From an uncultured Desulfobulbaceae bacterium (GTDB taxonomy: Bacteria > Desulfobacterota > Desulfobulbia > Desulfobulbales > Desulfocapsaceae), in contig CALENA010000014.1 of assembly GCA_937910875.1 (NCBI GenBank), positions 1 to 44,381 on the forward strand: 44,381 nucleotides of DNA. The letters run 5' to 3'. The notes under the pieces are model-generated. The model was not told where the DNA came from and made no database searches. It was given only the letters and a program-made list of their open reading frames with translations. This document shows, one piece after another, positions 33,575 to 44,304 of this stretch. How positions within the stretch are numbered: position 1 is the first letter of the stretch; each line of letters begins with the position of its first letter. The position numbers and the translations under genes were made by a program.

Positions 33575-35098
33575 ATGCAGATCAAAGCCGAAGAAATCAG
33601 CCAGATTATAAAAGATCAGATTGGCGAGTACGAATCCAGTATTGACCTCAACGAGACAGGTGTCGTCCTCTCTGTTGGTGACGGTATTGCCCGTGTATAC
33701 GGCGTACAGAACTGCATGGCCATGGAGCTCCTCGAGTTCCCCGGCGGAATCATGGGCCTGGCCCTGAACCTCGAGGCCGACAACGTCGGTTGCGCCGTTC
33801 TTGGGCGGGTTGAGGGGATTAAAGAAGGGGACATTGTCAAGCGGACCGGCAAGATTGCCGAGGTTCCGGTTGGACCGGCCATGGAAGGTCGTGTTGTTGA
33901 CGGGATCGGCTTTCCCATCGACGGCATGGGCCCCATCAATACCACTGAGACCTCCAAGATTGAGGTTCTGGCTCCCGGCGTTATTGCCCGGAAGGGTGTT
34001 CATGAGCCCTGTTACACCGGCGCCAAGGCCGTTGATGCCATGACTCCGGTTGGCCGCGGTCAGCGTGAGTTGATCATTGGCGATCGTCAGATCGGCAAGA
34101 CTGCCCTCTGTGTTGATGCCATCATTGCGCAGAAAAACACCGATGTACACTGTATCTACGTGGCCGTTGGCCAGAAGAAATCCACGGTTGCCCTGGTCGT
34201 TGAGGCCCTGCGTAAGAACGGCGCCATGGAATACACCACAGTCGTTGCCGCCTGTGCCTCTGATCCCGCTCCCATGCAGTATGTCGCCCCCTTTGCCGGG
34301 ACCTCCATGGGTGAGTACTTCCGTGATCGTGGCCAGCATGCCCTGATCATCTATGATGATCTCTCCAAACAGGCCGTTGCCTATCGTGAGCTTTCCCTTC
34401 TTCTTCGTCGTCCGCCGGGACGTGAGGCCTATCCTGGAGATATTTTCTTCAACCACTCCCGTCTGCTCGAGCGCTCCTCCAAGGTCAATGATGAACTGGG
34501 CGCCGGTTCACTGACCGCCCTGCCGATCATTGAGACCCAGGCCGGTGACGTTTCCGCCTTCATTCCGACCAACGTTATTTCAATCACCGATGGTCAGGTG
34601 TATCTCGAGCCAAACCTCTTCTTCTCCGGTGTTCGTCCGGCCATCAATGTTGGTCTGTCGGTCTCCCGGGTTGGTGGTTCCGCCCAGGTTAAAGCCATGA
34701 AGCAGGTTGCCGGTACCCTGCGGCTTGATCTGGCCCAGTATCGTGAGCTGGCTGCTTTTGCCGCCTTTGGTTCTGACCTTGATGCTGCCACTCAGGCCCA
34801 GTTGACCCGCGGTGAGCGCCTGGTTGAGATTCTCAAACAGCCACAGTATCAGCCTCTGGCCATGGAGCAGCAGGTAACCATCCTCTATGCCGGTGCCAAT
34901 GGCTACCTTGATAAACTTCCCATCGATACCCTGAGAGATTATGAGAACGGACTCTACACCTACATCGAGTCCAATGATCCCTCAATCTTTACTGATCTTA
35001 CTGAGAAGCAGGAGTTCACTGATGGCGTCAAGCAGAAACTCAATGCTGCTCTCAGCAGTTATGGCGAGACCTTCAAGGCAACCAAGGGACTTAACTAA
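33575..35098 (+). CDS. atpA: ATP synthase subunit alpha
   Basis: This 507-residue non-catalytic F1 subunit has an N-terminal beta barrel, a nucleotide-binding core and a C-terminal helical domain. The P-loop reads GDRQIGKTA; most bacteria have Thr in place of the Ile. The signature [17 protein letters not shown] carries the Arg that contacts the catalytic site. Length and termini are normal. It lies between atpH and atpG in the standard order. Confidence 0.98.
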   Translation: MQIKAEEISQIIKDQIGEYESSIDLNETGVVLSVGDGIARVYGVQNCMAMELLEFPGGIMGLALNLEADNVGCAVLGRVEGIKEGDIVKRTGKIAEVPVGPAMEGRVVDGIGFPIDGMGPINTTETSKIEVLAPGVIARKGVHEPCYTGAKAVDAMTPVGRGQRELIIGDRQIGKTALCVDAIIAQKNTDVHCIYVAVGQKKSTVALVVEALRKNGAMEYTTVVAACASDPAPMQYVAPFAGTSMGEYFRDRGQHALIIYDDLSKQAVAYRELSLLLRRPPGREAYPGDIFFNHSRLLERSSKVNDELGAGSLTALPIIETQAGDVSAFIPTNVISITDGQVYLEPNLFFSGVRPAINVGLSVSRVGGSAQVKAMKQVAGTLRLDLAQYRELAAFAAFGSDLDAATQAQLTRGERLVEILKQPQYQPLAMEQQVTILYAGANGYLDKLPIDTLRDYENGLYTYIESNDPSIFTDLTEKQEFTDGVKQKLNAALSSYGETFKATKGLN

Positions 35099-35117
35099 GA
35101 GGGGATAGAATTCTGCC

Positions 35118-35990
35118 ATGGCGAGTTTACAAGACGTAAAGTCAAAAATAGCCGGTGTCAAAAAGACGGCGCAGATAACCAAGGCCATGAATATGGTCGC
35201 CTCTGCAAAGTTGCGTGGTGCCCAGGAGAAGATGGAGTCGTTCAGACCCTATACTTCAAAGTTTAATGAGGCAATGTCCAATCTGTCCGGAGGCTCCAAT
35301 ACAGGTGCCTTCCCCTTGATGGACGTCCGGCCCGTAAAAAACGTTGAACTGGTGGTGGTCACTTCAGACCGCGGACTCTGCGGGTCTTTTAATTCCAATA
35401 TCAATAAGATGGTGGATAAGAAGATCCGGGCCTATGAAGCCGAAGGCAAGACCGTCTCACTGGTCTGTGTCGGCAAGAAGGCCAACTCATTTTTTCGCAA
35501 GACCGGCAAGGTCCGTAAGGCTTATACCGATATCATGTCGAGCTTCCAGATGTTCCATGCCCGGGAGATCGCTCAGGATGTGGCCCAGAACTTCATCAAT
35601 CAGGGCAGTGATCTGGTTGAGGTCGTTTACGGCCGTTTTAAGTCGGTAGCGGTACAGCGCCCTGAACTTCAGGGCCTGCTCCCAATTCAGCCTGTTCAAG
35701 GTGATGAAACGGCAACGCAGAAGAGCAGTGGAGAGTATATCTATGAGCCCTCGCCTGAGGAGATCATGGAGGTTCTTCAGCCTCTGTATCTGAATGTCAC
35801 CATTTATCATGCCATGTTGGAGGTGGGAGCCAGCGAGCAGGCCGCACGTATGACTGCCATGGATAACGCAACCAGCGCATGTAGAGATATTATTAGCAAT
35901 CTGACCCTGGTCTATAATAAGGCCAGACAGGCAGCTGTAACCGGCGAACTGATGGATATTGTTGGTGGCGCCGAGGCCCTTAAGGGATAA
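35118..35990 (+). CDS. atpG: ATP synthase subunit gamma
   Basis: This 290-residue central-rotor subunit begins with SLQDVKSKIAGVKKTAQITKA and ends with the other conserved helix containing ERQAARMTAMDNATS-like residues (here SEQAARMTAMDNATSA) and the tail LTLVYNKARQAAVTGELMDI. The two terminal helices form the coiled coil that turns in the alpha3beta3 head, and the central domain (about 70-200) is a Rossmann-like fold. The gene starts 19 bp after atpA. Confidence 0.98.
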   Translation: MASLQDVKSKIAGVKKTAQITKAMNMVASAKLRGAQEKMESFRPYTSKFNEAMSNLSGGSNTGAFPLMDVRPVKNVELVVVTSDRGLCGSFNSNINKMVDKKIRAYEAEGKTVSLVCVGKKANSFFRKTGKVRKAYTDIMSSFQMFHAREIAQDVAQNFINQGSDLVEVVYGRFKSVAVQRPELQGLLPIQPVQGDETATQKSSGEYIYEPSPEEIMEVLQPLYLNVTIYHAMLEVGASEQAARMTAMDNATSACRDIISNLTLVYNKARQAAVTGELMDIVGGAEALKG

Positions 35991-36009
35991 GAGTTCACTA
36001 ACAAATTAA

Positions 36010-37461
<1,452 letters not shown>

Positions 37462-37481
37462 CTGAGTAGAGGGGTCTTACC

Positions 37482-37895
37482 ATGGCACAACAGATACGAT
37501 TGGAAGTAGTCACTCCCTCCGGGGCGGTAGTGAACGAGGACGTTGATATTGTCAATGCCCCGGGATATGGCGGTGATTTTGGTGTATTGGCCAATCATGC
37601 TCCGTTTCTTTCGACCATCAAGGTCGGTATACTCAGCTATCAGCAGGGAAAAGACCGTGAAAATCTGATGATCAGTGGTGGATTTTGTGAGGTCTCCAAT
37701 AACAAGATCACTTTTCTGGTGGAGAGTGCTGAGTTTGGTCGACAGATCGATGTCGATCGGGCCATGAAGGCCAAGGAGCGTGCTGAACAGCGCTTGGCCA
37801 AGGCCACCCAGCATGATGATATCCTGAATCGTGCGCGGGCCGAGGCCGCGTTGCAGCGAGCCCTGGCTCGTATGAAAGCCTCCAAGCTCAACTGA
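37482..37895 (+). CDS. atpC: ATP synthase subunit epsilon
   Basis: This 137-residue subunit has the N-terminal beta sandwich (residues 1-85, [31 protein letters not shown]) and the C-terminal pair of helices (about 88-137), whose up/down position inhibits ATP hydrolysis. It is the last gene of the operon, 20 bp after atpD and just before a strong terminator. Confidence 0.96.
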   Translation: MAQQIRLEVVTPSGAVVNEDVDIVNAPGYGGDFGVLANHAPFLSTIKVGILSYQQGKDRENLMISGGFCEVSNNKITFLVESAEFGRQIDVDRAMKAKERAEQRLAKATQHDDILNRARAEAALQRALARMKASKLN

Positions 37896-37915
37896 TTACT
37901 CAATTCTTTATTTTT

Positions 37916-37949
37916 AAAAAGGCCGTCCTTAGGGACGGCCTTTTTTTTT
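37916..37949 (+). terminator. Rho-independent terminator of the atp operon
   Basis: The 8-bp GC-rich stem GGCCGTCC / GGACGGCC with loop TTAG is preceded by A5 and followed by nine T. It starts 21 bp after the atpC stop. The A-tract on the left means it could also act on the minus strand. Confidence 0.95.
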
Positions 37950-38074
37950 ATCCGAGTGCAATGAGTGTCAATTTTTGTTATGGTATCCGTCAATAAAAAT
38001 GATGAGCCCCCATGGTCCACTGTGGAGATCCAGAGACGGTTTGCGGGGCCTATACAACGTATGAGGACGAAGAG

Positions 38075-39493
38075 ATGAACGCAAAAGAACGTATGGCCAT
38101 TGCCCGGCAGATGCCTGTGGAATTGACGGTTGCTGAACGCATCACCAATTTTGATGAGATTGTCGCTGGATACAGTGAAGAAACTGCGGTGCTCGAGGCC
38201 AATCGCTGCCTGCAATGTAAAAAACCCGGTTGCCGGGACGGTTGTCCCATCAATAACAATATCCCCGCCTTTATTGCCCTCCTTCGTGAGCGTCAGTTTG
38301 AAGAGGCCTACTGGAAGGTGCGGGAGACCTCTTCACTTCCTGCGGTCTGCTCCCGGGTCTGCCCCCATGAATTTCAGTGTGAGGGTTCCTGTGTCCGTGG
38401 AAAGGGCAAAGGGCAGGCCGTGGCCATTGGCATGCTTGAGCGTTTTCTGGTTGACTGGATGGTGGCCAATGACAGGAATCTGATGAAGGAGTGTCGTCTC
38501 CCCGGTGACAAGAAGGTGGCCATCGTCGGTTCAGGTCCTGCCGGGATGACCGTGGCCTATTATTTGGCCCATAAGGGTATTCCCTGTACCATATTCGAGA
38601 GCCTGTCCCAGCATGGCGGTATGCTGAGCGTTGGCATACCCGCCTTTCGTCTGCCGCGGAACATTATCAACGCCGAATTTGAGGCCCTCAAGAGTTGTGG
38701 CGTGACCCTGAAAACAGGCGTGACCATCGGTCGTGACAAGTCACTCGAGGATCTTCGCGCTGAGGGGTTTGATGCTGTGTTCATGGGAGTTGGTGCCCAT
38801 GCCAGCCGTAAACTGGGCCTGGACGGTGAGGCAACAACTGAAGGGGTCATGCACGGTGTTGATTATCTGCGGCGGATCAATCTCGGCGAGATGATTGACC
38901 TGGGCAAGAAGGTGGTGGTGGTCGGGGGTGGCAACGTGGCCATTGATGTGGCCCGAACCGCTCTTCGTCTCGGTTCCAGCGATGTCTTTATCCTCTACCG
39001 TCGCTCCAAGGCTGAGATGCCGGCCTCCATGGCCGAGGTGCATCATCTGGAAGAGGAAGGGGTGAGGATTGAAATGCTGGCCGCTCCGGTCAAAATCCAC
39101 CAGAAAAATGGCAAGTTGACCGCTGTTGAATGCGTACGCATGGAACTGGGCGAGCCTGATGCCTCGGGCAGGCGTCGCCCCGTGGTCCAGGAAGGGTCAA
39201 ATTTCATGATTGAGGCCCACTCCCTGATTCCGGCGATCAGCCAGAACGTCGATCACACTGCCGACAATGGTCACACCTTCAACCTGACCAACTGGGGAAC
39301 TTACGACACAGATCCCCTGACCCTGCAGACCTCGGTTGAGTGGATCTTTGCCGGTGGCGACGATGTCCTGGGGCCACAGACGGCTGCCAAGGCCGTGTAC
39401 CAGGGCAAGGTGGCGGCAGAGTCCATCGAGTGTTATCTCAAGGGGCAGGATCTCATGTCAGACCGTGAATTCCTCTGTAAACTTGACAACTGA
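38075..39493 (+). CDS. GltD-like NADPH:acceptor oxidoreductase, Fe-S flavoprotein
   Basis: This 472-residue protein of the glutamate-synthase small-subunit family has an N-terminal Fe-S domain with Cys clusters CLQCKKPGCRDGCP and CSRVCPHEFQCEGSC. It has an FAD motif VAIVGSGPAGMTVAYYLA (about residues 150-167) and an NADPH motif VVVVGGGNVAIDVARTALRLG-type fold (about 290). It ends with the FAD-contact segment IFAGGDDVLGPQTAAKAV. Such proteins pass electrons from NADPH to a partner such as GltB, or act in NfnAB-type bifurcation; neither partner is here, so the role is open. I prefer ATG 38075 with GGACGAAGAG just before it; an ATG at 38012 has no ribosome site. Confidence 0.85.
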   Translation: MNAKERMAIARQMPVELTVAERITNFDEIVAGYSEETAVLEANRCLQCKKPGCRDGCPINNNIPAFIALLRERQFEEAYWKVRETSSLPAVCSRVCPHEFQCEGSCVRGKGKGQAVAIGMLERFLVDWMVANDRNLMKECRLPGDKKVAIVGSGPAGMTVAYYLAHKGIPCTIFESLSQHGGMLSVGIPAFRLPRNIINAEFEALKSCGVTLKTGVTIGRDKSLEDLRAEGFDAVFMGVGAHASRKLGLDGEATTEGVMHGVDYLRRINLGEMIDLGKKVVVVGGGNVAIDVARTALRLGSSDVFILYRRSKAEMPASMAEVHHLEEEGVRIEMLAAPVKIHQKNGKLTAVECVRMELGEPDASGRRRPVVQEGSNFMIEAHSLIPAISQNVDHTADNGHTFNLTNWGTYDTDPLTLQTSVEWIFAGGDDVLGPQTAAKAVYQGKVAAESIECYLKGQDLMSDREFLCKLDN

Positions 39494-39515
39494 CCATCTT
39501 TTTTGATACCCATTT

Positions 39516-39552
39516 AAACAGAGGACATGTTGTTTCAACGTGTCCTCTGTTT
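39516..39552 (+). terminator. long perfect hairpin after the gltD-like gene
   Basis: Arms AAACAGAGGACA and TGTCCTCTGTTT (39516-39527 and 39541-39552) are exact reverse complements. The stem extends inward by a G-U pair and GTTG/CAAC to leave only a three-T loop, for about 17 pairs in all. Only TTT and then GCC follow on the right, so the T-tract is weak, but position and strength fit a terminator or mRNA-stabilising hairpin. Confidence 0.75.
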
Positions 39553-39598
39553 GCCTTTCGGGTCTGTCCCGTCACCAGGAAAAATGTGGAGGGTTGGT

Positions 39599-40135
39599 AT
39601 GTTACGGAGTGGATTTCGTTGTACGGTTCGTTCGTTGCTGGTTTTTTTTCTGGGCATGCAACTTTTTTTGGGCCCGGCCTGGGCCGGGACAGAGGAGGGC
39701 AATCCCTTTGTCAAACTCAATGCCCGCGGTGTTGAACTGTCTGCTGATGCGCTCAGCTGGGCCATGGTCAAGGATACCAAAACCGGTCTGATCTGGGAGG
39801 CCAAAACTACGGATGGCTCGGTGCATGACGCCACCCAGCAGTATACCTGGCGTGAGGCCAATGGTGTCTTTCTCGCGGCATTGAATGCGGAGGGTTTTGG
39901 CGGGTTCAATGATTGGCGGTTGCCGGACGAAGCTGAAACGAAATCGATCATCCGTCTCGATCAGGAAGCACCCTTTGTTGATCGGGCCTATTTCCCCCTT
40001 GTCCAGCCCATGGGGTACTGGAATCTGTATATCTGCGGCAGCGGGGAGAGAATGAGTGCCAGAAAAAGTTTCGGCACGTCCAACCCCAGGGCGGCCAAGC
40101 ACTACGTCCTTGCGGTCAGGGGCACCATGCCCTGA
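39599..40135 (+). CDS. secreted DUF1566 (Lcl-type) protein
   Basis: This 178-residue protein has a clear signal peptide (hydrophobic core LLVFFLGMQLFL, cleavage after AWA). One DUF1566 domain follows, with DTKTGLIWEAK, the Gly-rich GFGGFNDWRLPDEAETKSI, and YWNLYICGSGERMSARKS. These domains are C-type-lectin-like and are found in secreted or surface adhesion proteins; the ligand is unknown. The start at 39599 has GGAGG six bases upstream, and an upstream ATG at 39527 lies in the hairpin. It is convergent with the cyclase gene. Confidence 0.85.
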   Translation: MLRSGFRCTVRSLLVFFLGMQLFLGPAWAGTEEGNPFVKLNARGVELSADALSWAMVKDTKTGLIWEAKTTDGSVHDATQQYTWREANGVFLAALNAEGFGGFNDWRLPDEAETKSIIRLDQEAPFVDRAYFPLVQPMGYWNLYICGSGERMSARKSFGTSNPRAAKHYVLAVRGTMP

Positions 40136-40158
40136 GAAGACTGGTGGAACCATGGTCT

Positions 40159-40235
40159 TTGTGAAAGTTCATCGGAGACCATGATTGCCCATCCCGAAAG
40201 AATGAACGTTCATGGCAGGTTATGGCGGGTCATTT
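40159..40235 (+). repeat. dispersed intergenic repeat, partial copy D
   Basis: The first 75 or so positions match copy B without gaps at about 59 positions, including TCATCGGAGACCATG and GAACGTTCATGG; the tail is lost at the stop codon of the cyclase gene. The partner arms GTGAAAGTTCAT and ATGAACGTTCAT still pair with one mismatch and a G-U. It lies between two convergent genes, 24 bp after the DUF1566 stop. Confidence 0.8.
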
Positions 40236-42048
40236 ATAGTCCCGTTGGTGACGAGACGCTATCATCAGCAATCTGGACCTGATTGCGGCCGTTACGCTTT
40301 GCCTTGTACAGGGCGGTGTCGGCTGCCTGGACCACTTGGGCCGTTGAAGTGCTGTTGCCTGGAAAGTGGGCTACTCCAAGGCTTATGGTGAGGTTGATGA
40401 CAATTCCCCCCTGGCAGACAAAGGGGTGGCTCTCTACCTGGTGCCGAAGCCGTTCGGCGATCTCCGGCCCCAATTGCTGCTCATTGGCTGCGGCTGGAAC
40501 CAGCACTGTGAATTCCTCGCCACCGTAACGGAAGGCAATGTCTTCAAAACGGATATGGCGGCGCATGATTTCCGCCACCTCCATGAGAACCTGATCGCCC
40601 TCCTGATGACCATAGGTGTCATTCACCGCCTTGAAATGGTCGATATCCAGCATGATGATAAACCAGGCGGCGTGCGGATCTTGTTTGTGCTGCGCCTCCA
40701 GGGCCTCGAGTTTGTCGAGGAAATAGCGTTTGGAGTAGAGGTCAGTCAGGCCGTCTGTGCTTGCCATATGATACAGGCGGGAATTGGCCAGAGAAATGGC
40801 GATATGGCTGGCCAGGGCCGGGATGATGGCCTGCTCATGGCGAGAAAATTTCCGGTTCCGTTCCCTCTGAATGCAGAGGAGCCCGATGGATTCCTGATTG
40901 TATTTCAGTGGGATCAGGAGCGTCTGCCGATCATCAGAGAACTGGTATGATTTCAGGTTACCCTCCTGCCAGAGCAGGAGTTGCTCCCGGTTGAGTCCCG
41001 GGAAATTGATCTTGCCCTTCGTGCAGAATCGTTCACGAAAAATTCTGTTAGTATCCCCCGTTCGCCAGATGATATCAACACAGTTCTCTTTCTTATGCTG
41101 GGGCACGATCAGGCCGTTGACCTTGGCCTGGAACACGGTATTGAGCAGGTCAACGATAATCCGCTGTAATCGTTCCCATTCGATGGTCTCGCTCAGCTCC
41201 TGGACGATGGAATACAGGATCGAGGTCTCGACGTTCTTTGACTTGATCTCGCCGATATACCGGCCGATGGCCCGGCTCATGATATTGAACGAATCCGCCA
41301 TGTAGTTGAACTCGGTGCTGCTGTCCTCGTAGACCCAGAAGTCATAATCGCCCTGGCCGGCATGCATGAATCCGTCCGAGAGGTTCTGGATCGGTTGCTG
41401 GATGTATCTGTTGATGACCAGGATGAGGACGATGGTGATGATCAGGAAGGTAAACAGCCCGGTGAACAGCATGCGCAGGGCCACGGTCTTCAGCAGTTCA
41501 AAGGTGCGGCTGAAATAGGCATCGTAGATCAGGATCCCAAGATTGGTCTGCGTTGCGGGATGGCATTGATAGCAGGCGGGTTCGTTCTTGATCTTGATCA
41601 CATTGCGGAGCAGTGGCCCTTCATCCGTGTTGATGATGATGGCCTGGGTGTCGGGCGTCGAGTTGCCCAGTTGATGGCAGACAATGCATGTGGGTTCGCT
41701 GAAACGGTCAAAGACCTGCCCGAGCATTGCGGGATCATTGGAGACCGCCACCACCCCGCCCAGTCCGATGACGCTGATTCGTGAGGGTGGATCATAGATG
41801 GCGGCGATCTGCTCGACTGTCTCCTGGATGGTCGCCTTGTTGTTGGTCAGCATGGCGTGTCGCAGGGACTTCTCAATGGTCTCCCCCCCGCGCATGGCCT
41901 CTTGATTGGCCATGTCGATGAACTGATCACGCTGGTAGGTCCAGGTTCCGAACATGGCCGTACCCAGGGAAAGGCTCAGGACCAGAAAGAGCAGAAGGGC
42001 AATTTTGAAGCGAATGGAGTGAAAATGCTCGGCGAGTTGGTTCAGCAT
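40234..42048 (-). CDS. membrane diguanylate cyclase with periplasmic di-CxxCH sensor
   Basis: This 604-residue protein has an N-terminal helix (about residues 13-35) and a periplasmic sensor with two c-heme motifs, CIVCH (Cys121/Cys124/His125) and CYQCH (Cys159/Cys162/His163), 38 residues apart. A second helix (about 192-215), a HAMP domain and a GAF-like domain (about 290-440) follow. The GGDEF domain has FRYGGEEF and the product-inhibition site RFED just before it. Heme-bound sensors of this layout are known in Geobacter and relatives and sense redox or small ligands. The output is c-di-GMP. I chose ATG 42048 because GAGGG is four bases before it; upstream codons lack a site and would extend the cytosolic tail. 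Confidence 0.9.
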   Translation of the reverse strand: MLNQLAEHFHSIRFKIALLLFLVLSLSLGTAMFGTWTYQRDQFIDMANQEAMRGGETIEKSLRHAMLTNNKATIQETVEQIAAIYDPPSRISVIGLGGVVAVSNDPAMLGQVFDRFSEPTCIVCHQLGNSTPDTQAIIINTDEGPLLRNVIKIKNEPACYQCHPATQTNLGILIYDAYFSRTFELLKTVALRMLFTGLFTFLIITIVLILVINRYIQQPIQNLSDGFMHAGQGDYDFWVYEDSSTEFNYMADSFNIMSRAIGRYIGEIKSKNVETSILYSIVQELSETIEWERLQRIIVDLLNTVFQAKVNGLIVPQHKKENCVDIIWRTGDTNRIFRERFCTKGKINFPGLNREQLLLWQEGNLKSYQFSDDRQTLLIPLKYNQESIGLLCIQRERNRKFSRHEQAIIPALASHIAISLANSRLYHMASTDGLTDLYSKRYFLDKLEALEAQHKQDPHAAWFIIMLDIDHFKAVNDTYGHQEGDQVLMEVAEIMRRHIRFEDIAFRYGGEEFTVLVPAAANEQQLGPEIAERLRHQVESHPFVCQGGIVINLTISLGVAHFPGNSTSTAQVVQAADTALYKAKRNGRNQVQIADDSVSSPTGL

Positions 42049-42152
42049 AGGACCCTCTGGCGTGGCGGCAGCAGGTGGGAGGAGGTCGCATTCATCGGGT
42101 AAGGCATGGGTCGGCAAATATGAGAAGTCTGTCAACCAACCTATCTCTTTAA

Positions 42153-42182
42153 TTTCTAGCCGTTATTTCACCTGTCTGTCAA
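42153..42182 (-). promoter_or_regulatory. candidate promoter of the diguanylate cyclase gene
   Basis: On the minus strand TTGACA (42177-42182) and TAGAAA (42153-42158) are separated by 18 bases, about 105 bp before the ATG. The TTGACA lies inside the 11-bp sequence GGTTGACAGAC, which recurs exactly 47 bp further downstream (42127-42137). Confidence 0.55.
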
Positions 42183-42285
42183 CCGGAAAAGTTTTGGCAT
42201 CCCTGGTGGCCCCAAGTCTGGGGGGACCAGCAGCCCTCAAGGCACCACGCGCTGGGCTGTCCTGGCTGAAGAGTGGGACGATGAT

Positions 42286-44304
42286 TTAGAGGCTTGCGGT
42301 CGTGGAATGGATATAGTCCTGGACACCGCGGGTCAGTTCTTCGGCCACGGCCTTTTGATACCCGTCCATCTGGATCTGCCGGGCATCGATGGGGTTGGTG
42401 ATGAAGGCCAGTTCGATGAGGATGGCCGGCATCTCGGCCCCGATCAGGACCGTGAACGGCGCCTGTTTGACGCCCAGGCTTTTGACCTGAGGAAAGTTCC
42501 GCTCCTGCAGTCCATCATAGAGGCTGTTCTGGACATTCTGGGCCAGACGTGAAGATTCCTGGATCTGCGAGTTGCTCATGATGTCGGCCAGGAGACTGTG
42601 CAGATCACTGATCTGCATGGTGGAGCCGACGTTTTCCCGGGCCGCCACCTGCATGGCCTCGGCGCTGGTGGTCAGGTTGAGGTAATAGGTCTCCAGGCCA
42701 TGGACCTCTGTGATCGGGTTGGAGTTGAGGTGCAGGGAGATGAAGAGGTCGGCGCCGATGCTGTTGGCAATATCGGTGCGTTCCTCCAGGGGCAGGAAGA
42801 TGTCTTTTTCGCGGGTCAGCGTGACCTTGCAGCCGATTTCCTGTTCCAGGACAGGGGCCAGTTGTTTGGCAATCGCCAGGACAATGTCCTTTTCCTTGCG
42901 TCCGAAACCCAGGGCGCCCGGGTCCTTGCCGCCATGTCCTGGATCAAGGACAATGTGCCTGACCCCTAGATTCAGCTGCTGGGCAAGTGACAGAGGCGGT
43001 TCGGTGGCCCGGAGATCGGGTTGGGCCTTGGCCACAGGGGGCAGCGGGACAACACTGTCAGCCAATTGCCTGGGCGGCTGAAACGGTGAGGTCGGCTGGC
43101 CCGTGGCAGGAGGTGACTTCCTGGTGGCCAGCTCGTCTGCTGGTTTTTGGGCGGGGCGTGCCTCTTCTGTCAGCAGATTCTCCCGGGCCTGGATCTGTTT
43201 TGCGACCTGGGCTGCAATCTGGGGCTCCACCGGCAGAACCTTCTTTTCCTTCTTCTGGATGATCTGAATCGGCTCTCTGGTCTGCGGGGGCCTGGCCCCT
43301 TCCGTGATCTGGACCGGATAGACGTAGTCAGGATATTTATCACCCGTCCTGGGGCTGGAGATATCGATGATCAGGCGGTTGGGGTTGCTCTCCTGTCTGA
43401 TGGTGTGAGTGAAGGCGGTCTGCACCTCCAGGACCACGCGGACCACATCCTCCCGGTATTGTCCGGTACGGATTCTGCCCAGACGGCCATCGTTGATCCG
43501 GATGGGGTTCACGGCCTTGTTGTCGATGCGACTGTTGGCAAAGTCAATATAGAGCCGGCGTGGCTGTTTATCCATCTTACCGATGGTCTGGGCCTGGTAG
43601 GTGACCGGGCTTGAGGTGTTGATGACCACCCTGGTGGAATTTGCATCCGACCAGTATTCAAAGGGCAGAATGGTTGCCTGGGCAGTGGTCGCCTTGCTGG
43701 GAGCAACGGGCGTGGTCTGGGCCGGGCGGGGGGCGGCAACGGGTACGCGGCTGGGCAAGGTGATCCCCAGCCGGGTCAGTTCATTTTTGGCATACGGGGC
43801 AATGTCACCGTCGGGATACTGATTCAGGACCTGTTCAAAGAGTTCGGCCGCGGGTTGTTTCTCTTTGTTTTCCTGCAAAATGAGACCGGCGGCGTAGAGG
43901 GCATCATCGGCCAGCTGGTGCCTGGGATAGCGGCTGGCCACACTGCGGTAGTTGGCCAGGGCCTCATTGCGGTCCTCCGGGGTCTGGAAGTGCTGATACA
44001 TCCGGTGGTGGAGGCGTCCCAGCATGAACAGGCTGACAGGGCCGTAGTTTGAATTGGGTGCCGCACGGTAGATGGTCGCAAAATTCTTGGCCCCCAGGAG
44101 CCAGTTGTCTCGGGACCTGCCGATCTGTTCGCTCTTTTCCAGGAGATCGAAATAGCTCTGGGCCTGCTGATATGCCGCCTCAAGTGTTGCGCTGGTGCTG
44201 GTCTCATCTTCAACGGCCCGTGCCGGGCCAGTGAGGACAGAGAAACCCAGCAGGAGAAAGAGGACAACAAGGAGAGGGCGATGCATGAAATTCAGAGGAG
44301 TCAT
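42286..44304 (-). CDS. N-acetylmuramoyl-L-alanine amidase (AMIN + amidase_3), TPR N-terminus
   Basis: This secreted cell-wall hydrolase has about 672 residues. A signal peptide (LLVVLFLLLGFSVLTG, cleavage after PARA) is followed by TPR-like helical repeats (about 40-175), a Pro/Ala-rich linker and an AMIN peptidoglycan/septum-targeting domain (about 215-320). After a second Pro-rich linker comes the zinc amidase_3 domain (about 445-665) with LDPGHGGKDPGA (His ligand), SLHLNSNP (His) and ILIELAFITNP (Glu). It cleaves the amide bond between MurNAc and L-Ala, normally during cell separation. The TPR block is unusual for AmiC/AmiB. The start could be ATG 44304 or 44286; neither has a strong ribosome site. 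Confidence 0.9.
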   Translation of the reverse strand: MTPLNFMHRPLLVVLFLLLGFSVLTGPARAVEDETSTSATLEAAYQQAQSYFDLLEKSEQIGRSRDNWLLGAKNFATIYRAAPNSNYGPVSLFMLGRLHHRMYQHFQTPEDRNEALANYRSVASRYPRHQLADDALYAAGLILQENKEKQPAAELFEQVLNQYPDGDIAPYAKNELTRLGITLPSRVPVAAPRPAQTTPVAPSKATTAQATILPFEYWSDANSTRVVINTSSPVTYQAQTIGKMDKQPRRLYIDFANSRIDNKAVNPIRINDGRLGRIRTGQYREDVVRVVLEVQTAFTHTIRQESNPNRLIIDISSPRTGDKYPDYVYPVQITEGARPPQTREPIQIIQKKEKKVLPVEPQIAAQVAKQIQARENLLTEEARPAQKPADELATRKSPPATGQPTSPFQPPRQLADSVVPLPPVAKAQPDLRATEPPLSLAQQLNLGVRHIVLDPGHGGKDPGALGFGRKEKDIVLAIAKQLAPVLEQEIGCKVTLTREKDIFLPLEERTDIANSIGADLFISLHLNSNPITEVHGLETYYLNLTTSAEAMQVAARENVGSTMQISDLHSLLADIMSNSQIQESSRLAQNVQNSLYDGLQERNFPQVKSLGVKQAPFTVLIGAEMPAILIELAFITNPIDARQIQMDGYQKAVAEELTRGVQDYIHSTTASL

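Noticed and set aside
33182-34456. Minus-strand open frame of 424 codons opposite atpH/atpA
   Set aside because: It is antisense to highly conserved ATP synthase genes, with low-complexity N/G-rich protein and no motifs.
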